DNA of 64,000 nucleotides from assembly GCA_038277395.1 (NCBI GenBank), contig CM076196.1:26481260-26545259 (forward strand). Direction: 5' to 3'. The notes under the pieces were generated by a model that saw nothing but the letters and a program-made list of their open reading frames with translations, was not told where the DNA came from and searched no databases. Of the stretch, positions 25,262 to 36,600 are shown piece after piece. Position 1 is the stretch's first letter, and each line of letters begins with the position of its first letter. The stretch is from Dryocosmus kuriphilus (taxonomy: Eukaryota > Arthropoda > Insecta > Hymenoptera > Cynipidae). Both the position numbers and the translations under genes were made by a program.

Positions 25262-28200
25262 ACCGGGATTATTGCTTCCCAAACTTTTTTGGAAAAACTT
25301 TTTATTTTAAAATAAAATTCCCAAACTTATTAGCAAATGTTTCCGAATTTATTTTTGGGAAAATTTTTTTATTTAAAAGTAATATTACCAAACATATTGA
25401 AAAAATTTTCATTTTTTTTTGGAAAAATTTCTAACTAATGTTGGAATTATTGCTTCGCAAAATTTTTTGGAAAAGTTTGTTATTTTAAAGTATTTTTATT
25501 AGTATTTCTTATTGTTTGACAATTCCCAAACGTATCAGAAAATATTTCATATTTTATTTTTTGGAAAATTTCGTGATTTTAGAGTACGATTTTAAAGTAA
25601 TATTCCCAAAGTTATTGGAAGAGTTTTCCATATTTTTTTGCAAAATTTCTATAATATTGACACTATTGCTTCCCAAACTATTTTTGAAAAATTTCTTAAT
25701 GTTAAAGTACAATTTGCAAACTTATTAGAATTTTTTTTTAACAATTCCCAAACGAAGGAAATATTTCCTACTTAATTTTTATGAAAATTTCTCCAATTTG
25801 AAAATAATATTCCCAAACATATTTGAATATTATATTTTATTTATTATTTCCGGAAGAATTTATATTAATATCGGGATTATTGCTCCCCAAACTTTTATGG
25901 AAAAGTTTGTTATTTTAAAGTATTTTTTTAGTATTTTTTATTTTTTGACAACTGCAAAACATATGAGGAAATATTTTCTATTTTATTTTTTGGAAAATTT
26001 CTTAATTTTAGAGTAAAATTTTTAATTAATATTCCCAATCATATTTAAAGAGTTTTCCATATTGTTTTGCAAAATTGTTTGTAATATTGACAGTATTGCT
26101 TCCCAAACTATTTTTGAAAAATTTCTTAATTTTAAAGTACAATTTCCATACTTATTAGAAATTTTTCTTAACAATTCTCAAAAGAAGGAAATATTTCGTA
26201 CTTCATTTTTAGGAAAATGTCTCAATTTTTAAAACAATATTTCCAAACATATTTGAATATTTTATTTTATTTATTATTTTTGGAAGAATTTCTATTATTA
26301 CCGGGATTATTGCTTCCCAAACTTTTTTGGAAAAACTTTTTATTTTAAAATAAAATTCCCAAACTTATTAGCAAATGTTTCCGAATTTATTTTTGGGAAA
26401 ATTTTTTTATTTAAAAGTAATATTCCCAAACATATTGAAAAAATTTTCATTTTTTTTTGGAAGAATTTATATTAATATCGGGATTATTGCTCCCCAAACT
26501 TTTATGGAAAAGTTTGTTATTTTAAAGTATTTTATTAGTATTTTTTATTGTTTGACAATTCCCAAACGTATAAGAAAATATTTCATATTTTATTTTCTGG
26601 AAAATTTCCTAATTTTAGAGTACGATTTTAAAGTAATATTCCCAAACATATTTAAAGAGTTTTCCATATTTTTTTGCAAAATTTCTATAATATTGACACT
26701 ATTGCTTCCCAAACTATTTTTGAAAAATTTCTTAATTTTAAAGTACCTACAATTTCCATACTTTTTAGAAATTTTTCCTAACAATTCTCAAACGAAGGAA
26801 ATATTTCGTAGTTCATTTTTAGGAAAATTTCTCAATTTTTAAAACATTATTTCCAAACATATTTGAATATTTTATTTAATTTATTAATTTTGGAAGAATG
26901 TCTATTATTACCGGGATTATTGCTTCCCAAACTTTTTTGGAAATACTTTTTATTTTAAAATAAAATTCCCAAACTGATTAGCAAATGTTTCCGACTTTAT
27001 TTTTGGGAAAATTTTTTTATTTAAAAGTAATATTTCCAAACATATTGAAAAAATTTTCATTTTTTTTTGGGTAAAATTTCTAACTAATGTTGGGATTATT
27101 GCTTCGCAAACTTTTTTGGAAAAGTTTGTTATTTTAAAGTATTTTATTAGTATTTTTTATTGTTTGACAATCCCCAAACGTATAAGAAAATATTTCATAT
27201 TTTATTTTCTGGAAAATTTCCTAATTTTAGAGTACGATTTTAAAGTAATATTCCCAAACTTATTGAAGGAGTTTTCCATATTTTTTTGCAAAATTTCTAT
27301 AATATTGACACTATTGCTTCCCAAACTATTTTTGAAAAATTTCTTAATTTTAAAGTACCTACAATTTCCATACTTTTTAGAAATTTTTCCTAACAATTCT
27401 CAAACGAAGGAAATATTTCGTAGTTCATTTTTAGGAAAATTTCTCAATTTTTAAAACATTATTTCCAAACATATTTGAATATTTTATTTTATTTATTATT
27501 TTTGGAAGAATTTCTATTATTACCGGGATTATTGCTTCCCAAACTTTTTTGGAAAAACTTTTTATTTTAAAATAAAATTCCCAAACTTATTAGCAAATGT
27601 TTCCGAATTTATTTTTGGGAAAATTTTTTTATTTAAAAGTAATATTCCCAAACATATTGAAAAAATTTTCATTTTTTTTTGGAAAAATTTCTAACTAATG
27701 TTGGAATTATTGCTTCGCAAAATTGTTTGGGAAAGTTTGTTATTTTAAAGTATTTTATTAGTATTTCTTATTGTTTGACAATTCCCAAACGTATAAGAAA
27801 ATATTTCATATTTTATTTTTTGGAAAATTTCCTAATTTTAGAGTACGATTTTAAAGTAATATTCCCAAACTTATTGAAAGAGTTAGCCATATTTTTTTGC
27901 AAAATTTCTATAATATTGACACTATTGCTTCCCAAACTATTTTTGAAAAATTTCTTAATTGTAAATTACAATTTCCATACTTATTAGAAATTTTTCTTAA
28001 CAATTCTCAAACGAAGGAAATATTTCGTTCTTCATTTTTAGGAAAACTTCTCAATTTTTAAAACAATATTTCCAAACATATTTGAATATTTTATTTTTAT
28101 TTATTATTTTTGGAAGAATTTCTATTATTACCGGGGTTATTGCTTCCCAAACTTTTTTGGAAAAACTTTTTATTTTAAAATAAAATTCCCAAACTGATTA

Positions 28201-30095
28201 GCAAATGTTTCCGACTTTATTTTTGGGAAAATTTTTTTATTTAAAAGTAATATTTCCAAACATATTGACAAATTTTCCATTTTTTTGGGAAAAATTTCTA
28301 ACTAATTTTGGGATTATTGCTTCGCAAACTTTTTTGGAAAAGTTTGTTTTTTTAAAGTATTTTATTAGTAATTTTTATTGTTTGACAATTCCCAAACGTA
28401 TAAGAAAATACTTCATATTTTATTTTCTGGAAAATTTCCTAATTTTAAAGTACGATTTTAAAGTAATATTCCTAAACTTATTGGAAGAGTTTTCCATATT
28501 TTTTGCAAAATTTCTATAATATTGATACTATTGCTTCCAAAACTATTTTTGAAAAATTTCTTAATTGTAAAGTACAATTACCAAACTTATTAGAATTTTT
28601 TTTTAACAATTCCCAAACGAAGGAAATATTTCCTACTCAATTTTTATGAAAATTTCTCCAATTTGAAAATAATATTCCCAAAAATATTTGAATATTATAT
28701 TTTATTTATTATTTTTGGAAGAATTTATATTAATATCGGGATTATTGCTCCCCAAACTTTTATGGAAAAGTTTGTTATTTTAAAGTATTTTATTAGTATT
28801 TTTTATTGTTTGACAATTCCCAAACGTATAAGAAAATATTTCATATTTTATTTTCTGGAAAATTTCCTAATTTTAGAGTACGATTTTAAAGTAATATTCC
28901 CAAACATATTTAAAGAGTTTTCCATATTTTTTTGCAAAATTTCTATAATATTGACACTATTGCTTCCCAAACTATTTTTGAAAAATTTCTTAATTTTAAA
29001 GTACCTACAATTTCCATACTTTTTAGAAATTTTTCCTAACAATTCTCAAACGAAGGAAATATTTCGTAGTTCATTTTTAGGAAAATTTCTCAATTTTTAA
29101 AACATTATTTCCAAACATATTTGAATATTTTATTTAATTTATTAATTTTGGAAGAATGTCTATTATTACCGGGATTATTGCTTCCCAAACTTTTTTGGAA
29201 AAACTTTTTATTTTAAAATAAAATTCCCAAACTGATTAGCAAATGTTTCCGACTTTATTTTTGGGAAAATTTTTTTATTTAAAAGTAATATTTCCAAACA
29301 TATTGAAAAAATTTTCATTTTTTTTTGGGTAAAATTTCTAACTAATGTTGGGATTATTGCTTCGCAAACTTTTTTGGAAAAGTTTGTTATTTTAAAGTAT
29401 TTTATTAGTATTTTTTATTGTTTGACAATCCCCAAACGTATAAGAAAATATTTCATATTTTATTTTCTGGAAAATTTCCTAATTTTAGAGTACGATTTTA
29501 AAGTAATATTCCCAAACTTATTGAAGGAGTTTTCCATATTTTTTTGCAAAATTTCTATAATATTGACACTATTGCTTCCCAAACTATTTTTGAAAAATTT
29601 CTTAATTTTAAAGTACAATTTCCATACTTATTAGAAATTTTTCTTAACAATTCTCAAATGAAGGAAATATTTCGTACTTCATTTTTAGGAAAATCTCTCA
29701 ATTTTTAAAACAATATTTCCAAACATATTTGAATATTTTATTTTATTTATTATTTTTGGAAGAATTTCTATTATTACCGGGATTATTGCTTCCCAAACTT
29801 TTTTGGAAAAACTTTTTATTTTAATATAAAATTCCCAAGCTTATTAGCAAATGTTTCCGACTTTATTTTTGGAAACATTTTTTTATTTGAAAGTAATATT
29901 TCCAAACATATTGGAAGAATTTTTCCATTCTTTCGGAAAAATTTCCACCAATATTGTGATATTTGCTTCGCAAACTTTTTTGGAAAAGTTTGTTATTTTA
30001 AAGTACAATTCCCAAACGTATAAGGAAATATTTCCTACGTTATTTTTAAGAAAATTTCTTAATATTAAAATAATATTCCCAAACATGTTTCAAAA
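25262..30095 (+). repeat. Satellite 2, Y-rich right part with 2.26-kb duplication
   Basis: Y blocks start at 25262, 26300, 26910, 27522, 28130, 29168 and 29776, and true X blocks are rare. The stretch 26478-27500 is repeated almost exactly at 28737-29760 (offset about 2258 bp), including the private insertion AAAGTACCTACAATTTCC. At 26478 an X-type start (TATCGGGATTATTGCTCC) is joined to the Y-type continuation (GTATAAGAAAATATTTCAT), a hybrid block. The last copies decay from about 29900 and end at CCCAAACATGTTTC (30078-30091). Confidence 0.8.
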
Positions 30096-30234
30096 ACAAA
30101 ACCATTTTCATTCTATAAGGCTTGGAATGAATCCATGTATTTCTCAAAAAACGGTACTCTCCAAAGTAAAAAAAAATGTTTTCTTGCTTTTGTTATTAAA
30201 TAATAATAAAACACTCTTCAGAAAATCTGTTCCG
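30096..30234. other. Short unique spacer
   Basis: Non-repetitive AT-rich sequence between satellite 2 and the dispersed repeat. Part of the nominal frame 29851-30237 runs through it, but that frame starts in the satellite and has no recognisable protein. Confidence 0.5.
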
Positions 30235-30362
30235 TGAAATAAATGCGGAATCTTATGAGCTTTTATTTAAAAAAATAAATGTTTAAATCTATTAAGAATT
30301 ATCTTCTAAAAATCAATTTTTCCAGAGACATTTTCAAAAATACTTGCGACGCACTGTGCGTG
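30235..30362 (+). repeat. Dispersed repeat, right copy (mate at 816-963)
   Basis: GAAATAAATGCGGAATCTTA, TTTAAATCTATTAAGAATTA and TCTTCTAAAAATCAATTTTT match the left copy. It ends in ATTTTCAAAAATACTTGCG and ACGCACTGTGCGT, after which homology stops at unrelated sequence. Confidence 0.75.
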
Positions 30363-30933
30363 GGATAACTATAATCTTATAATTAGTTCTTGACCTTATG
30401 TAAAAAGAATAAAAAAGAAATATTCAAACCGGAATTATACGCTATCTTTTTGATAGTATAATATAAATTCTAGACTTTATGGAAGTCGAGTCATATCATT
30501 ATCGCATTCGTCAACTTATAAACGTATGTCACATTATCGCAAATTATTATGCAATATTGAAACAGTGAAGACTTCAAACTAAATTGGCAATAATAATATT
30601 TTAAATAATTTTTATAAATTCTTGTTTGACAGAACTTACGATCTAATTCAGTACATAAAATCAAATAATTGATTCATCTTTGATACACCTTTCTTGAGAA
30701 GTTTGATAAGAGACGGTAAATCCCAGAGATAATTTTTATCCCAAGTCGGATTAAAACGTAAGAGAAAATTTGTAAACAATCAATGACGACTTAATTATTT
30801 CTCATCGGTAAAGAATATCAAGTTTCCCGAATATGATTTTTCAAAAAAAGCTAAAAATTTTGTTCCAAAAGGTTGAATAGCACTGCAAATAAAAAAAAAT
30901 AAATCACAACGATTCGTAAATATTCTCGAGGTT
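30363..30933. other. Unique island between two repeat termini, no gene seen
   Basis: About 570 bp with no tandem structure and no coding frame. It is bracketed by direct repeats of about 32 bp (30330-30362 and 30934-30965). It may be original single-copy DNA into which two copies of the satellite 3 progenitor inserted, or an insertion that split one copy. Confidence 0.5.
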
Positions 30934-31480
30934 ATTTTCAAAAATACTTGCGTCACACTATGCGTCGCAAAGTGGGGAAAGGTCTTCTTGAATCGATTGT
31001 TACTTTTATGTAAGTTTTCTGAAAAAGTGTTGAAATAAAAGTTGTAGAACTCTATTAAATATTACAACTATTTTCACCGGAAAATACAAATAAAACAATG
31101 AATTAAAACAAAAGTTACAGAAGAGAAACGTAATGTAAGAAAACACAATGAAAGTAATTTTCGGCATTTGCTTCAATTTAAAGAAAGTTGAAATCGATTC
31201 AAATGTACCTATTAAACATTTTGAAACCCAAAATCCTCTTTTTGAATCGATTGTTGCTCTTAACGTAAGTTTTATGAAAAAGTGTTGAAATAAAAATTGT
31301 AGAACTCTATTAAATATTACAACTATTTTCACCGGAAAATACAAGTAAAAACAATAAGTTGAAACAAAAGTTCCAGAAAAGAAAAGTAATCTAAGAAAAC
31401 ATAATGTAAGTAATTTTCGGCATTTTGCTTCAATTTAAAGAAAGTTGAAATCGATTGAAAAATACCTCTGAAACATTTTG
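30934..31480 (+). repeat. Satellite 3, left-edge units
   Basis: The array opens with ATTTTCAAAAATACTTGCG and a junction (ATGCGTCGCAAAGTGGGG) that is closer to a perfect palindrome than the interior ones. The second unit junction (near 31244) is a short type that lacks the palindrome: AATCCTC is joined directly to TTTTTGAATCG. Confidence 0.75.
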
Positions 31481-33638
31481 AAACCCAAAAATCCTCTTTC
31501 CCCCCACTTTGCGACGCACTGTACGCCGCAAACTGGGGAAAGGTCTTTTTGAATCGATTCTTAATCTTAATGTAAGTTTTTTGAAAAAGTTTTGAAATAA
31601 AAATTGTAGAACTCCATTAAATATTACAACTATTTTCACAAGAAAATACATTTAAAAACAATAAATTAAAATAAATGTTACAGAAAAGAAAAGTAATGTA
31701 AGAAAACATAATGTAAGTAATTTTCGGCATTTTGCTTCAATTTAAGGAAACTTGAAATCGATTCAAAAATACCTCTGAAACATTTTGAAACCCAAAATCC
31801 TCTATCCCCCACTTTGCGACGCACTGTACGCCGAAAAGTGGGGAAAGGTCTTTTTGAATCGATTCTTAATCTTAATGTAAGTTTTTTGACAAAGTTTTGA
31901 AATAAAAATTGTTGAACTCTATTAAATATTACAACTATTTTCACAAGAAAATACATTTTAAAAACAATAAATTAAAATAAATGTTACAGAAAAGAAAAGT
32001 AAAGTAAGAAAACATAAGGTAAGTAATTTTTAGCATTTTCCTTCAATTTAAAGAAAGTTGAAATCGATTGAAAAATACCTCTGAAACATTTTGAAACCCA
32101 AAATCCTCTATCCCCCACTTTGCGACGCACTGTACGCCGAAAAGTGGGGAAAGGTCTTTTTGAATCGATTCTTAATCTTAACGTAAGTTTTCTGAAAAAG
32201 TGTTGAAATAAAACTTGTAGAACTCCATTAAATATTACAACTATTTTCACAAGAAAATACATTTAAAAACAATAAATTAAAATAAATGTTACAGAAAAGA
32301 AAAGTAATGTAAGAAAACATAATGTAAGTAATTTTCGGCATTTTGCTTCAATTTAAGGAAACTTGAAATCGATTCAAAAATACCTCTGAAACATTTTGAA
32401 ACCCAAAATCCTCTATCCCCCACTTTGCGACGCACTGTACGCCGAAAAGTGGGGAAAGGTCTTTTTGAATCGATTCTTAATCTTAATGTAAGTTTTTTGA
32501 CAAAGTTTTGAAATAAAAATTGTAGAACTCCATTAAATATTACAACTATTTTCACAAGAAAATACATTTAAAAACAATAAATTAAAATAAATGTTACAGA
32601 AAAGAAAAGTAAAGTAAGAAAACATAAGGTAAGTAATTTTTAGCATTTTCCTTCAATTTAAAGAAAGTTGAAATCGATTGAAAAATACCTCTGAAACATT
32701 TTGAAACCCAAAATCCTCTATCCCCCACTTTGCGACGCACTGTACGCCGAAAAGTGGGGAAAGGTCTTTTTGAATCGATTCTTAATCTTAATGTAAGTTT
32801 TTTGACAAAGTTTTGAAATAAAAATTGTTGAACTCTATTAAATATTACAACTATTTTCACAAGAAAATACATTTAAAAACAATAAATTAAAATAAATGTT
32901 ACAGAAAAGAAAAGTAAAGTAAGAAAACATAAGGTAAGTAATTTTTAGCATTTTCCTTCAATTTAAAGAAAGTTGAAATCGATTGAAAAATACCTCTGAA
33001 ACATTTTGAAACCCAAAATCCTCTATCCCCCACTTTGCGACGCACTGTACGCCGAAAAGTGGGGAAAGGTCTTTTTGAATCGATTCTTAATCTTAACGTA
33101 AGTTTCCTGAAAAAGTGTTGAAATAAAACTTGCAGAACTCAATTAAGTACTAAAACTATTTTTACCTGGAAATACAAATAAAAACGATAAATTAAAACAA
33201 AAGTTACAGACAAGAAAAGTAATGTAAGAAAACATAATGTAAGTAATTTTCGGCACTTTACTTCAATTTCAAGAAAGCTGAAATCGATTGAAAAATACCT
33301 CTGAAACATTTTGAAACCCAAAATCCTCTATCCCCCACATAGCGACGCACTGTACGCCGAAAAGTGGGGAAAGGTCTTTTTGAATCGATTGTTAATCTTA
33401 ATGTAAGTTTCCTGAAAAAGTGTTGAAATAAAAATTGTAGAACTCTATTAAATATTACACCTATTTTCACCAGAAAATACAAATAAAAATAATAAATTAA
33501 AACGAAAGTTACAGAAAAGAAAAGTAATGTAAGAGAACATAAGGTAAGTAATTTTTGGCATTCCGCTTGAATTTAAAGAAAGTTGAAATCGATTCAAAAA
33601 TACCTATGAAACATTTCGAAACCCAAAATCCTCTCTTT
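31481..33638 (+). repeat. Satellite 3, simple run of 305-306-bp units
   Basis: GAATCGATTCTTAATCTTAA recurs at about 31551, 31857, 32162, 32467, 32773 and 33078, a constant 305-306 bp. Junctions read CCCCCACTTTGCGACGCACT followed by GTACGCCGAAAAGTGGGG. This section shows alternate-unit similarity (ACAAAGTTTTG versus AAAAAGTGTTG forms), an early sign of a two-unit higher-order repeat. Confidence 0.85.
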
Positions 33639-36600
33639 GAATCGATTGTTGCTCTTAACGTAAGTTTTATTAAAAAGTGTTGAAATAAAAATTGTAGAAC
33701 TCTATTAAATATTACAACTATTTTCACCGGAAAATACAAATAAAGACAATAAATTAAAACAAAAGTTACAGACAAGAAAAGTAATGTAAGAAAACATAAT
33801 GTAAGTAATTTTCGGCACTCTAATTCAATTTAAAGAAAGCTGAAATCGATTGAAAAATACCTCTGAAACATTTTGAAACCCAAAATCCTCTATCCCCCAC
33901 TTTGCGACGCACTGTACGCCGAAAAGTGGGGAAAGGTCTTTTTGAATCGATTCTTAATCTTAATGTAAGTTTTCTGAAAAAGTGTTGAAATAAAACTTGC
34001 AGAACTCAATTAAGTACTAAAACTATTTTTACCTGGAAATACAAATAAAAACGATAAATTAAAACAAAAGTTACAGACAAGAAAAGTAATGTAAGAAAAC
34101 ATAATGTAAGTAATTTTCGGCACTTTACTTCAATTTAAAGAAAGCTGAAATCGATTGAAAAATACCTCTGAAACATTTTGAAACCCAAAATCCTCTATCC
34201 CCCACTTAGCGACGCACTGTACGCCGAAAAGTGGGGAAAGGTCTTTTTGAATCGATTGTTAATCTTAATGTAAGTTTCCTGAAAAAGTGTTGAAATAAAA
34301 ATTGTAGAACTCTATTAAATATTACACCTATTTTCACCAGAAAATACAAATAAAAATAATAAATTAAAACGAAAGTTACAGAAAAGAAAAGTAATGTAAG
34401 AGAACATAAGGTAAGTAATTTTTGGCATTCCGCTTGAATTTAAAGAAAGTTGAAATCGATTCAAAAATACCTATGAAACATTTCGAAACCCAAAATCCTC
34501 TCTTTGAATCGATTGTTGCTCTTAACGTAAGTTTTATTAAAAAGTGTTGAAATAAAAATTGTAGAACTCTATTAAATATTACAACTATTTTCACCGGAAA
34601 ATACAAATAAAGACAATAAATTAAAACAAAAGTTACAGACAAGAAAAGTAATGTAAGAAAACATAATGTAAGTAATTTTCGGCACTTTACTTCAATTTAA
34701 AGAAAGCTGAAATCGATTGAAAAATACCTCTGAAACATTTTGAAACCCAAAATCCTCTATCCCCCACTTTGCGACGCACTGTACGCCGAAAAGTGGGGAA
34801 AGGTCTTTTTGAATCGATTGTTAATCTTAATGTAAGTTTCCTGAAAAAGTGTTGAAATAAAAATTGTAGAACTCTATTAAATATTACAACTATTTTCACA
34901 AGAAAATACATTTAAAAACAATAAATTAAAACAAAAGTTACAGAAAAGGAAAGTAATGTAAGAAAACATAAGGTAAGTAATTTTCGGCATTTTGCTTCAA
35001 TTTAAAGAAAGTTTAAATCGATTCAAAAATACCTATGAAACATTTTGAAACCCAAAATCCTCTTTCCCCCCATTTTGCGACGCACAGTGTGACGCACTGT
35101 ACGCCGAAAACTGGGGAAAGGTCTTTTTGAATCAATTGTTAATCTCAATGTAAGTTTCCTGAAAAAGTTTTGAAATAAAAATTGTAGAACTCTATTAAAT
35201 GTTACAACTATTTTCACCGGAAAATACAAGTAAAAAACAATAAATTAAAACAAAAGTTACAGGAAAGAAAAGTAATGTAAGAAAACATAAGGTAAGTAAT
35301 TTTCGGCATTTTGCTTCAATTTAAAGAAAGTTTAAATCGATTCAAAAATACCTATGAAACATTTTGAAACCCAAAATCCTCTTTCCCCCCACTTTGCGAC
35401 GCACTGTACGCCGAAAAGTGGGGAAAGGTCTTTTTGAATCGATTGTTAATCTTAATGTAAGTTTCCTGAAAAAGTGTTGAAATAAAAAATTGTAGAACTC
35501 TATTAAATATTACACCTATTTTCACCAGAAAATACAAATAAAAATAATAAATTAAAACGAAAGTTACAGAAAAGAAAAGTAATGTAAGAGAACATAAGGT
35601 AAGTAATTTTTGGCATTCCGCTTGAATTTAAAGAAAGTTGAAATCGATTCAAAAATACCTATGAAACATTTCGAAACCCAAAATCCTCTCTTTGAATCGA
35701 TTGTTGCTCTTAACGTAAGTTTTATTAAAAAGTGTTGAAATAAAAATTGTAGAACTCTATTAAATATTACAACTATTTTCACCGGAAAATACAAATAAAG
35801 ACAATAAATTAAAACAAAAGTTACAGACAAGAAAAGTAATGTAAGAAAACATAATGTAAGTAATTTTCGGCACTTTACTTCAATTTAAAGAAAGCTGAAA
35901 TCGATTGAAAAATACCTCTGAAACATTTTGAAACCCAAAATCCTCTATCCCCCACTTTGCGACGCACTGTACGCCGAAAAGTGGGGAAAGGTCTTTTTGA
36001 ATCGATTGTTAATCTTAATGTAAGTTTCCTGAAAAAGTGTTGAAATAAAAATTGTAGAACTCTATTAAATATTACAACTATTTTCACAAGAAAATACATT
36101 TAAAAACAATAAATTAAAACAAAAGTTACAGAAAAGGAAAGTAATGTAAGAAAACATAAGGTAAGTAATTTTCGGCATTTTGCTTCAATTTAAAGAAAGT
36201 TTAAATCGATTCAAAAATACCTATGAAACATTTTGAAACCCAAAATCCTCTTTCCCCCCATTTTGCGACGCACAGTGTGACGCACTGTACGCCGAAAACT
36301 GGGGAAAGGTCTTTTTGAATCAATTGTTAATCTCAATGTAAGTTTCCTGAAAAAGTTTTGAAATAAAAATTGTAGAACTCTATTAAATGTTACAACTATT
36401 TTCACCGGAAAATACAAGTAAAAACAATAAATTAAAACAAAAGTTACAGGAAAGAAAAGTAATGTAAGAAAACATAAGGTAAGTAATTTTCGGCATTTTG
36501 CTTCAATTTAAAGAAAGTTTAAATCGATTCAAAAATACCTATGAAACATTTTGAAACCCAAAATCCTCTTTCCCCCCACTTTGCGACGCACTGTACGCCG

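Larger units (their letters stand above)
11935..30095 (+). repeat. Satellite 2: T-rich array, X (~430 bp) and Y (~608 bp) blocks
   Basis: An 18-kb array in which TTCCCAAAC-like boxes recur every 60-80 bp, each followed by TTGGAAAATTTCTTAATTTT-like sequence. These subunits build two larger blocks. X starts with AATATCGGGATTATTGCTCC and is 428-444 bp. Y starts with ATTACCGGGATTATTGCTTC and is about 604-613 bp. Y consists of about 178 bp plus a 430-bp part resembling X. Frames of 60-155 codons occur because the sequence is T-rich and stop-poor. They translate to F/I/L/Y-rich strings and differ between copies, so I do not call genes. Confidence 0.9.

Noticed and set aside
11933..30237. Dozens of plus-strand frames of 60-155 codons rich in F, I, L, Y and K in satellite 2, some repeated almost exactly
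   Set aside because: They arise because T-rich sequence has few stops in one frame. Overlapping frames on the minus strand are also open, and the products are unlike any folded or membrane protein family. Repetition reflects the DNA repeat.
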